Shown: positions 35,418 through 43,900 of the stretch, piece after piece
Layout of the letters: the number at the start of each line of letters is the position of its first letter
How positions within the stretch are numbered: position 1 is the first letter of the stretch
Assembly (NCBI GenBank): GCA_035653615.1
Contig: DASRBN010000008.1
Span: 1-64,000, forward strand
Direction: 5' to 3'
DNA length: 64,000 nt
Origin: Ktedonobacteraceae bacterium
GTDB taxonomy: Bacteria > Chloroflexota > Ktedonobacteria > Ktedonobacterales > Ktedonobacteraceae
Notes under the pieces: model-generated
Told to the model about the DNA's origin: nothing
The model's input: only the letters and a program-made list of their open reading frames with translations
The model's database searches: none
Program-made: the position numbers and the translations under genes

Positions 35418-36071
35418 TTATGAGTTTGTCATCTCCAGTTTGAACAACCTACGAATCCACCTCATAAGTAAGTGCGCATGTGGAGCATTAGTATCAAGAT
35501 AACGTCTTGTAATGGCTAATCCTATAGGCGTACCCGGTTCCTCTTGCCATGCCAACCAGGTATGCAATAGAGCTTTCATTTGGTATGTCTCGCGAAAACG
35601 GCGCTCCTCTTTCGGTATCTGTTGTACACAATTTGTAGCTCTGACCCAGAGATTATCGCCGTCCGGTATAAGAAAGCTGGCAAAATCCTCAATCATACCG
35701 GCAACCTTATTATCAGGCATCAGCCAGATTCCTACGGTAGGCTGCTCAACCTGCTTAATAATAGTACCATGAACATCCGGTGTAGCAGGGATAGTAGGAT
35801 AGCCTGCTCTCCTCAATTTATCATGTAAGGATTGTCAGCGAGCAGTAGGGTCTACATCTGCATCTATTACGATACCTAAGCATTCCAGCCCACTACGTAT
35901 GAGTTCTTCATCAAGAGTTGCTAAAAGATTGTGGATACCTTTCTTATCGACTATAGTAATGCGTTCGTGTAGTTGATGGGTTCTGAGCAGATGATAAAAT
36001 ACACTGGCATCGTCATTCCCCTCAACAAGCAAGTAATTTCTCCGCCTATCTTCCCGAATCTCATCACTCAT
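35418..36071 (-). pseudogene. DUF3226 (Toprim-like) protein with an in-frame TGA at a Trp position
   Basis: ATG 36071 begins MSDEIREDRRRNYLLVEGND. VEGNDD and IDADVD are the Glu and Asp-x-Asp of a Toprim-type nuclease fold. After DADVDPTAR comes TGA (35835-35837), then QSLHDKLRRAGYPTIPATPD in the same frame. Relatives have 'ARWQSL', so TGA stands where TGG is expected. The tail (VGIWLMPDNKVAGMIEDFAS, HTWLAWQEEPGTPIGLAITR) is full DUF3226. It starts two bases after the stop of the AAA gene, as in PARIS-type (AriA/AriB) pairs, which use a related Toprim family. Confidence 0.8.
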
Positions 36072-36073
36072 GA

Positions 36074-37185
36074 TCAACGTACCTCAATTCGCTCACGAGT
36101 AATAACATTGAGTCTCTGCTCATCCAAAATAGTAGCAACGAGCCTACCTTTTCTATTTTCCAGGCGAATAAGCAGTCCTTCCCTCTTCTTCCGTTGAGTA
36201 GCTTCCTTAAATCCTTCCAGACAATCCCAGCTATGTGTGGTGGCGAGAACCTGAACGTTAAGCTGATCTGCCAGGTAAAAGATACTATTCCATAAATCCG
36301 GCTGAACAGCATAATGAATTCCATTTTCTATTTCATCTATCAGCAGCAGCCCATCCCTGGCATTTACAAGCGCGAGAGCAACACCGAGCATACGCTGCAT
36401 ACCATCCCCCATACTGCGTAAGGGGATCGGCTCTGCAATACTTGCTATTTTTACAATGGGGGTACGCTCCGCCACTGAGGCAGCATTTCCCACAAAATTC
36501 AGGCCTGCAGTTCCCGGCGCAATGAGACGTAAAGCAGCGATCACCTCCTTTTCCATATCGGTAAGCGCAATATCATCCCATAACCTCGCCATCTGCTCTT
36601 TGTGCAAACCATTTGCAGGTACCCAAACAACATTGATGGTTTCGAGTTCCGGTATGAAAGTACGGGCAAAGCAGTAAAGAGAGACGAATCAAGCAACAGA
36701 TTATAGATGGTTTGCTTGCCTAGCTGGACAGTAAGACGAGGTACGCGACTGACAGGTTGATTATACTCTTCCGGTTGCAGAAGTTGCATGGTATGAATTC
36801 CCTCACTGGACTGTACGGCATACCACCAGTCGAGAGCAATAGTGAGGGCTGAATTTACATCATTAATGGGTCCCATCTCGATTGGCTTGATTGGAGTTCT
36901 CACATCGGGACGGCCATGGAACATGTATTTAAAGGCCGAGAGAAGTTCTTCGGCATCCCAATAGCCACCTTGCGCCTGTTTACTTTCATCGTGTGATCTC
37001 AATTGCTCTAGAATCAAACGGGGAGAGCCTCGCTGGGCATATAATTGTAGAGCTTCTAGTAAGCAAGTTTTTCCCACATTATTTTTCCCTACAATTAAGT
37101 TGACACGGCCGAGACGTTCTATTTGTAAATGTTCAAAGGCACGAAAATTGTGAATTTCGAGTGAGTTCAGGATGAGGTTGTCCAT
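36074..37185 (-). pseudogene. AAA_15/OLD-like ABC-type ATPase, frameshifted
   Basis: The N-terminal part (36541-37185 frame) has [16 protein letters not shown] and Walker A GKNNVGKT (residues 33-40). The C-terminal part, in another frame (36074-36607), has the signature LRSMGDGMQRML, Walker B LLLIDEIENGIH and the switch LATTHSWD. A single frameshift around 36670-36700 joins them: the second frame reads back through [20 protein letters not shown]. The protein would otherwise be about 370 aa. The break, with the TGA in the partner gene, suggests the module is decaying, unless both are sequencing errors. Confidence 0.8.
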
Positions 37186-37413
37186 TGCGATTACTCCCTC
37201 TTGCGCGATCTATCATCAATACCGGCACATCGCTGGATATACGTTGCTGTATTGTACCATGTCACGATCCATCCCCGGCGCAATATAACCTTTAAGCCCT
37301 GCGGATTCGCTCCTGTCCTGATTGTAGTGGATGTGTCAAATGTGGAGTGTGACCTATAAGAGATAGCAAATAGTGACTTCGAACTCATCAATCACCCTCT
37401 CTCTCCTCTTCCC

Positions 37414-37620
37414 TCACTGCTCTGCTACATCCTCAATGAGTTCAGCGGATGGAACCCCCAACGCTCTGGCCAGTTTATCAAGCGTTTCCGTAGTAATGAT
37501 GGCATAGGGATCGCGATAGATTCGCTTCAGGGTATTCTCGTCAATGTTGGCAAGCCGGGATAACCTGCCCTGGCTCAATCCTTTTTCCTTAGCAACCTCT
37601 TTGACTCGTAGTCGTATCAT
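37414..37620 (-). CDS. Small XRE-family (Cro/C1-type) regulator
   Basis: 68 aa, essentially one helix-turn-helix: VKEVAKEKGLSQGRLSRLAN, then IDENTLKRIYRDP and TETLDKLARALGVP. Size fits Cro-like repressors of defence or toxin-antitoxin modules. It lies upstream of the AAA/DUF3226 pair on the same strand, and the region between it and the plus-strand gene holds two inverted repeats over a promoter. Confidence 0.85.
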   Translation of the reverse strand: MIRLRVKEVAKEKGLSQGRLSRLANIDENTLKRIYRDPYAIITTETLDKLARALGVPSAELIEDVAEQ

Positions 37621-37647
37621 GGCCTTTCCCTGCTTTTAAGCCGATTG

Positions 37648-37703
37648 TACCAACAATGGTATGTTGACATAAGGGGGATCGTAATGATATGAATCAATTC
37701 ATA
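37648..37703. promoter_or_regulatory. Divergent control region with two inverted repeats
   Basis: TTGACA (37664-37669) with TATGAA (37688-37693) at 18-base spacing points to the plus-strand gene. TACCA-ACAA-TGGTA (37648-37661) lies just upstream and TATGAAT-CA-ATTCATA (37688-37703) overlaps the -10. Both could bind the adjacent XRE regulator. Confidence 0.45.
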
Positions 37704-37731
37704 CCATCAACGTAAAGGAGGGTGTATTGAG

Positions 37732-38091
37732 ATGACGCTATGGATACTATCCTGCCGTATGTCAGAGAATATGGATATCCTGTTTGCATTCTATGCTCGT
37801 AACCGTGACGATGCTGAACAGCATGCCAGGAAAATTGTGAGAGAGCAGGGATATGAGCGTTTAGACTTGAAAGCCTATCCATATGGGTTCATGGTGCATC
37901 GTTCGCGTCTTTCGGGATGCTTGAAGAATCAGAAGCTGAAGTGTATAGTGGAGATAGGCTTCATTGGTAATCAGGCAAACAATCGGCACCCTGATACTGG
38001 ATTGTCACAAAATAAACCAGCAACAGAAGGAGGGAACGATGCGTCCCCGATCTATAGCCTTTATTCTCCTAGGACTCTTTTTTGTCACTGA
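37732..38091 (+). CDS. Small hypothetical protein
   Basis: 119 aa, family not recognised. The first 60 residues look like a real folded unit (FAFYARNRDDAEQHARKIVR, then RLDLKAYPYGFMVHR); the last 50 are low in secondary structure and overlap the next gene by 53 bases. AAGGAGG lies 11 bases upstream of the ATG. Confidence 0.5.
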   Translation: MTLWILSCRMSENMDILFAFYARNRDDAEQHARKIVREQGYERLDLKAYPYGFMVHRSRLSGCLKNQKLKCIVEIGFIGNQANNRHPDTGLSQNKPATEGGNDASPIYSLYSPRTLFCH

Positions 38092-38611
38092 ACCTCTTCT
38101 AAGGCAAGGAAAGGCCGCCAGCAGTCGGCAAGCGGGACCACAAGATCGCGGAAGCACACGCCTGATTGGAGCTACTTTTGGCTCTGGCTGCTTTGCCCTG
38201 CTCGCCGCTCCACTGCTGAACAAGCGGAAGATTGGTCGCATCCAGAGGAAAGAGGTGGCGTGGGGCGGCATCATCATAATGATTGCCGGGATTGTGCTAC
38301 GGGTCTGGGCGAGCAGGGTGCTGGGCGCCTTCTACACACGCACATTGCGAACGAGCGAACAACAACATCTGATTACAAATGGACCCTACCGTATAGTTCG
38401 TCATCCCGGTTATATTGCTACTCTGCTGATGTGGTCAGGCGCAGCAATATCCACGGGCAACTGGGTCGTACCCATAATCCTCATGCCTCCGATGGCGGGC
38501 GCGTACTGCTACCGTATCCAGGCCGAAGAGATGATGCTTACCGCCGCGTTTCCGCAAGAGTACCCTGACTATGCTGCCCATACGTGGAGGCTTGTGCCTT
38601 TTGTGTTTTGA
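38039..38611 (+). CDS. Isoprenylcysteine carboxyl methyltransferase (ICMT)-family membrane protein
   Basis: 190 aa with four or five hydrophobic segments. ITNGPYRIVRHPGYIATLLM is the ICMT/PEMT signature, and QAEEMMLTAAFPQEYPDYAA is the conserved C-terminal Glu/Tyr region. It binds S-adenosylmethionine and methylates a lipid-like or carboxyl substrate in the membrane. ATG 38039 is preceded by AAGGAGG; a longer frame from 37964 would overlap the previous gene further. Confidence 0.82.
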   Translation: MRPRSIAFILLGLFFVTEPLLRQGKAASSRQAGPQDRGSTRLIGATFGSGCFALLAAPLLNKRKIGRIQRKEVAWGGIIIMIAGIVLRVWASRVLGAFYTRTLRTSEQQHLITNGPYRIVRHPGYIATLLMWSGAAISTGNWVVPIILMPPMAGAYCYRIQAEEMMLTAAFPQEYPDYAAHTWRLVPFVF

Positions 38612-38617
38612 AAAGAA

Positions 38618-38660
38618 AAAAGAGTGTTTTTCGCTGCACTGAGAATGATATGTCCTGGAC
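38618..38660. repeat. Diverged copy of the ATGTCATTCTGAG repeat
   Basis: GAGTGTTTTTCGCTGCACTG then AGAATGATATGTCCTGG. It resembles one arm of the hairpin at 27312 and lies right after the ICMT gene. Confidence 0.5.
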
Positions 38661-38683
38661 TACTCAGATTGCCGAGCTTATTG

Positions 38684-39019
38684 TTAAGGCTCATTATCGT
38701 CTGTGTCATCATCATATCGCCACGCCCCTGGTCTGAGCCGTTCAAGCTCATGCTCGACTTCCTCGCGGGGCCGTTTAAGGTAAACGAGTCCCAAGGGCTT
38801 AGGGGGCTGAAACATCTCCTGGCCAGTACGTATATGAAGAAGAAAACCACGAAATATCATGTAATCCTGAGCTAACAAATATTCTACCGGCTTCTTACCG
38901 CCAGAAGTTACAGGAGTCAGGAGCCATGTTTTAAGGGCAACGGGATTACCCAGGTGTTGTAAAGCCTCCTCCAGCAAGGGTTGTATTTCATGGAGTTGCT
39001 CTTCCGCTTCGATTTGCAT
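38684..39019 (-). CDS. Hypothetical protein, defence island
   Basis: 111 aa, not recognised. N-terminal amphipathic helix (EEQLHEIQPLLEEALQHLG), middle strands (WLLTPVTSGGKKPVEYLL, MIFRGFLLHIRTG), acidic C-terminus (YDDDTDDNEP). The frame is closed by a TAA shortly upstream of ATG 39019. It lies 150 bases beyond the three-gene toxin-antitoxin operon on the same strand. Confidence 0.5.
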   Translation of the reverse strand: MQIEAEEQLHEIQPLLEEALQHLGNPVALKTWLLTPVTSGGKKPVEYLLAQDYMIFRGFLLHIRTGQEMFQPPKPLGLVYLKRPREEVEHELERLRPGAWRYDDDTDDNEP

Positions 39020-39170
39020 GTCATTGAGTAATTCAAGATGGAGTTATCCATTACAAACTTCGCAAAGAGTAGCTGACTTTAACCTGCCCGACTTCGTTAT
39101 TCACCTTCTTTAGCCTCTCAATACAGGTACCCATATCTTTATCTTATTATTGAGCTATATGTTACACTAG

Positions 39171-39884
39171 CTAAGTGGTAAGCTTTGCTTCCAAATCACT
39201 TAGATAGCGCAGATGTGTATCAGAGTCAAGAGGAGCTCCACTAAAATAGATATGTTCATCCGGATTTGTTCCTACTCGCAGCGTAAATGTTAAAACTCGA
39301 ACATCACCAGGAATTGGCATTGCTTGTAGTTCCTGATCATCAGGATAAAATTGGATACCGAATGCTGGAATCATTACATTCTTCTTATCAACAGCCCTTG
39401 GAAAGGTTGCTTTGAGTAATTCGCGGAAAGGTTCTGCAAGTAATATATCCAACGAAAAAGGATATTTTGCCGTAATTTCAGAATAATCCAGGATACCTTT
39501 TGGTTCACCGATTATGGGTGATCCGTCAGGAGCGCGCAATTCAGCGAAAAACTGATTAAGGCGTTCATAAATATCCGTGATAGCCGATGATGTTCCGGCT
39601 ACATCGATCACAATACGCCTTTGTTCAAAATGCAGAAAGCGAATTGGAACCAAGTGCTGATCAGCAGCTATCCAGACGCCCATATCAAAGACAAACCCCG
39701 GTGGATAAGTAGCCGGAACATCTCCAAAAGTAGGTATAGGTGATCCCATGACAGATGTTTGGAAACGAAAGAGCGATTGAACTTGTTCCTGTACTGGCTT
39801 GGTACTCAAGGCTGATAGACGTAAATCATCTGGTTGAAACTCATAAGCTCTTCTGCTTGTGATAATTTTTACCTGCTCAAGCAT
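39171..39884 (-). CDS. Third gene of the HigBA-like operon, unknown function
   Basis: 237 aa, not recognised. No membrane segment or signal peptide. Strand-rich middle (GFVFDMGVWIAADQHLVPIR, RRIVIDVAGTSS) and a helical ITDIYERLNQFFAEL. The start lies one base after the stop of the antitoxin-like gene, so it is translated with it. In TAC systems a SecB-like chaperone sits in this place, but this protein is longer and I do not see SecB features. It may be a chaperone-like or accessory partner. Confidence 0.6.
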   Translation of the reverse strand: MLEQVKIITSRRAYEFQPDDLRLSALSTKPVQEQVQSLFRFQTSVMGSPIPTFGDVPATYPPGFVFDMGVWIAADQHLVPIRFLHFEQRRIVIDVAGTSSAITDIYERLNQFFAELRAPDGSPIIGEPKGILDYSEITAKYPFSLDILLAEPFRELLKATFPRAVDKKNVMIPAFGIQFYPDDQELQAMPIPGDVRVLTFTLRVGTNPDEHIYFSGAPLDSDTHLRYLSDLEAKLTT

Positions 39885-39885
39885 A

Positions 39886-40440
39886 TTATGCAGCTACCTT
39901 TTCCTGTAATTGGTGTGGTTGCAACTGCGTTGCAACTATATTGGATTTTGGACTCGGTTCTTTCAAGGTTGTCACTGATGTAGAAACAGTAAAAGTCATT
40001 TGAGATGTTGTACCAACAGGCTCAAGCGTAAGCTGGAAAGTAGTATTCATCCAGTTCTGTTGATTCTCAAAAGTCAAAGACCTATCTGGTTGTGCTAAAG
40101 TAAAGCTGCCTGCTGTCACTAACGGAACAAAGGTTATATGATGCGGTATGAATCCACATGCAAGCGCGAAATCAATATAACGACGCAAAGATATTGCACC
40201 ATCGAAATCTGCCTCCAGGCGAGCTATAGCGGATTGTTTAGTGTTGAGCCGCTCTGCAAGCTGCGCTTGTGTCAGGCCTGCTTGATGCCGTAGAGAGGAG
40301 AGGGCATTGGCAGCAGACGCAAGAAAATCAGCTTTGAGGTATTCTATTGTAAATTCTTGACCGTGCTGTTCATCGGTCATTCTCTGCACAAGGTAATCAT
40401 TCATTGTTCCTGAAATCTGGGTATCTTCATCTCTTTTCAT
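39886..40440 (-). CDS. XRE-type antitoxin (HigA-like) with long C-terminal extension
   Basis: 184 aa. The helix-turn-helix lies at about residues 46-85 (SLRHQAGLTQAQLAERLNTK, then QSAIARLEAD). After the HTH come about 90 residues rich in Thr, Gln and Ser (TFQLTLEPVGTTSQMTFTVS) that are not part of a standard HigA. It starts two bases after the toxin-like gene. The order toxin then antitoxin is that of HigBA. The tail could bind the third gene product, as the ChAD tail does in TAC systems; this is inference. Confidence 0.75.
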   Translation of the reverse strand: MKRDEDTQISGTMNDYLVQRMTDEQHGQEFTIEYLKADFLASAANALSSLRHQAGLTQAQLAERLNTKQSAIARLEADFDGAISLRRYIDFALACGFIPHHITFVPLVTAGSFTLAQPDRSLTFENQQNWMNTTFQLTLEPVGTTSQMTFTVSTSVTTLKEPSPKSNIVATQLQPHQLQEKVAA

Positions 40441-40442
40441 CG

Positions 40443-40826
40443 TTATAGCTCCCTTTTAAGCTCGTTCCACAACTGTTGGGCAAGTATACGAGCTCGCTGC
40501 ATATCTTCGGGTTGTCTATTCTTCACCTTTTTGAAAAGGTGAATCCAGTAGGCATCTGAACTTCTATTCAGGAACATAGCTAAAGCACGATACCCATGTT
40601 TCGGCCCTACTCGTATTTGACAAAGCCGGTATGGGTCGTCAACCCTGAGATACGGTTCGAAGTGAAATCCGGAGGGTATTTCGCCGTCGTGTTTGCTCAC
40701 TTTCCAAGCTTTCTCAAACTGGATAATATGGGCGATGATTGATGCAGCTACAGATGTGTCAAGTTCATCAAGAGCTGTACTAAAGTTTACCAGCCTACGA
40801 AATACAGTTTCACTTCTCGAACCCAC
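40443..40826 (-). CDS. RelE/HigB-type toxin (candidate)
   Basis: 127 aa with a GTG start. The C-terminal half, YRLCQIRVGPKHGYRALAMF, then AYWIHLFKKVKNRQPEDMQR and ARILAQQLW, fits the HigB/Gp49 branch of the RelE superfamily, where 'W-x-L-H-x-F-x-K-K' and 'A...R' are typical. The N-terminal 50 residues are helical and less typical. Family members cut mRNA at the ribosome. It lies 120 bases downstream of the methylase gene on the same strand. Confidence 0.7.
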   Translation of the reverse strand: MGSRSETVFRRLVNFSTALDELDTSVAASIIAHIIQFEKAWKVSKHDGEIPSGFHFEPYLRVDDPYRLCQIRVGPKHGYRALAMFLNRSSDAYWIHLFKKVKNRQPEDMQRARILAQQLWNELKREL

Positions 40827-40946
40827 GAGGAGGCTACCCTTTCTCTACATCTTTTGTTCCTTATGCTCATATGCATGGGCCACTACCTCCTCAAAGAGGA
40901 TTATAACATATTTGTGATAATTATTCTATGATTTTTATGGTACTTT

Positions 40947-43900
40947 CTACCCCCTCCCCTCCACCACCCCAATCTCCTCCTCCCCCAACCCATACAACCG
41001 GTACACCACCGCATCAATCAACGCATCCGTCCTCGCCAACCGCTCCTTCAACGGCAACACCCTCTCCAGGCTCCCCTCATACTCGCGCCTCAGCCTCTCA
41101 ACCAACCCCGTATCGCTCAAACTCACCCCTAGCTTCCCCTTATTCTTCAGCAAAATATCGTAGAGATCGGCAAACTCCAGGTATGGCTCCCCCTTCTGAT
41201 AATCGCCGGGATAATCCGTTATTTTCCCCTTGCCTGTTAACACCTCTATTCCTTTGCGCCCCTCCCTATCCGGTAAAATGTGAAGCGTGGTCACCAACCA
41301 GTCTAAAAACTGCTTCTGCAAGGCCCGTTTCTCCTTGTTCAGACGGATCATCTCCCCGGCCAGGAATGCCAGCAGGTCGTGTACGACATCCGACTGTTCG
41401 GGCTGCTGCGCGAGGTGGTGATCGACGAAGCCGAGGACACAGGCCTGGTCGTTCTTGTCCAGGCAGGTGGCGTAGAGGTTTCTGGCCTTTTCGAGGTAGT
41501 AGGCACGTTGTTCGGATGAGAGGGTGAAGTTGATGCGACGAATGGGAACATCCTTCATGAAGACGTAGCTAGGTTCAAAGAATCCCCCTCGTAGTTTTGG
41601 CAACGTAACCTCAAAAATGAAATTCATAACAGTACAATTGAGAACAGCTAATAGATACATATCTGCCATTGGAATAATAAAAGTCTTTTGATTGCTATAG
41701 TATCTATCAGAATCATAGGCAAACTCTGGCTGCATACAAATATTTGGGTAGATAATTTTTGACTTTTCAAATTCTGCATGGTAGGCAATATTATCTTGGA
41801 TTTCGTACCATTTATATGGCCCTGGTTTCCTGCCTAACCATTCACCTTGCTTTCTATCATTCCAACTCGTCGGCTTTGGCTCTAATTGAGTTTTATACTG
41901 TAACAGATACTGCTTTATCGCTCTGTACCTCGTTATATCTATACCCCGCCTTGTAAATATTAAATATCGCTCCTCAAAGTCAATGTTGTAACGTTTCACA
42001 TCTTCTCCAACCACGAAAGGTTTAATGATCTCAGCACTTTTGCGGTCTTCGGCAATCAATTTATCACGAGTCTCACGATCGATGACGAAAGCCTCGTTAA
42101 AGCCAGTAAGGACGCCTCGCCTGATTGTGCCGTTGACATATTCTCCTAGCGATATACTGATTGCTTTTAGCTTATCCAGAATTGATTGTTCTGAAGTGGC
42201 AACAAGAGACCAGTTAGAATCGCTAAAAGCAGTCTCAGGCATTTTCCTTATTTTCGAGAGAATAGCCAGCGGAAGACTCTTAAAGTTCAGCGTTTTCAGT
42301 AGTGCATATTCAATCGGGTTAGTATGACGCGGATTGTTACTTGACAATATGATGATAGGGTAGGTCGTAGCATCACCAAATACGGGCAAATCGCCAAAGT
42401 CTATCAGCTTTTCCAGCCTTATCTTGTTAGTCAAAAAGGAGCGCAAAGCAGCTCCATAATTCGCTCGCATAAACTTATTAGCTGTAATCATTCCAAAACG
42501 GCCACCTGGACGCAGCATCACATTGCCGCGCTCAATAAAATAGGTATACAGATCAGCTATGCTATTAAACACTTCATACATCGTCTTAAATGCTACCTTG
42601 TCATCCCCCAATCCTTCTTGCCTTACATACGGCGGATTCCCCACCACTGCATCAAATCCCCCGTTCTCTCTGCGTTTCGTCTCGTCGAAGAAGACTTCGG
42701 GGAACTCTAGCTCCCAGTGGAAGAAACGTTTGGTCTTTGCCAGTTCCAGGGCGGTTTCTATGGCTTGCCTGTCTTCTGCATTGGCTTTGCTGTAGTTGCC
42801 GGCGACGATGGCTCCGGCGTAGACGCTGGTGGTGATGCGCGCCTTTTTGTTGCCGAAGTATTCGCTGATCCAGACGTCGAGCAGGCGTTTGAAAGGGGCG
42901 AGGGCATCGTAGGCGCCTTTGTAGGCCTGGCGCGACGCGGCTACTTCCTCGGCGGTGACGTCGGAGAGTTCGCCGACTTTGCGCATCAACTGGGTGGCGC
43001 TGAGCAGTCCGGCGAACTGGTGGCCGAAGAGGTCGTGGCTGAGCGCGTCTTCCACTTCCTGTACGTTGCCGCCGATGAGCGAGTTGCCGCACTTCATGTG
43101 GTGGTCGAGGAAGGAGAGCGGCGCTCCGAGCGTGAAGCAGTCGAGCCACAGACTGACCTTGGCGAGTTCGACGGCCATGGGGTTGAGATCGACGCCGTAG
43201 ATGCAGCTTTTGAGGACGCGGCGCTTGAGCAGGTTGAGGTCGGTGAGCTTGCTCATGTCGATGGTCACGCCCTGGCGCTCCATCTCCTGCTGGATTTCCG
43301 AGCGCGTCTGGGCCAGTTCGTGAATGATGGGGTTCCAGCGAAAGGCGGTCAGGATTTTGGCCATCTGGTCGGTGATGTAGTCAACGGCCTCGACCAGGAA
43401 GTGGCCGCTGCCCATGGCGGGGTCAAGCACTTTGAGGTCGAAAAAGGCCTCGTTGAGCGTCTCGCGGAACTTCTTGTAGGTCTCGTTTTCGGCGCTGATG
43501 TCCTTGCGGTTCAAGGCCCGAACCTTGTCTTTCTCTACCTTGAGTGTCTTTTCAGCTTCACGGAAGAGCGGGCGCAGGCTCTCCAATTTTTCCGCCAGGA
43601 CGGGTCCAACGGTGTGTTCGACGATGTATTTGACGATGTAATCGGGGGTGTAGTAGCTGCCGCTGGCCTTGCGCTCGCGGCGGTCGTTCTCGAGATAGAC
43701 GCTGCCTTTGGGGAGCGTCTTGTCGCGGGCGTCCTTGCCGCGCCCCTCTTTGAGGATGGGCAGCTTCTTCTGCTGCGCCTCGGCATAGGGAACGATCTCC
43801 TCGGTCTTTTTGCCCTTGACGACGACCATGACTTCGGGCGCGACCCGCAATTTAAATTCGAGCAGACCCTCGTAGATGCTGCCAAGCTGGCGCACGCCCA

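Noticed and set aside
29452-35837. Idea that UGA is generally read as Trp in this organism
   Set aside because: Many genes here end in TGA in the expected place (galK, propeller 3, the AAA gene, the TPR-like gene). A changed genetic code is excluded; at most occasional readthrough remains possible.
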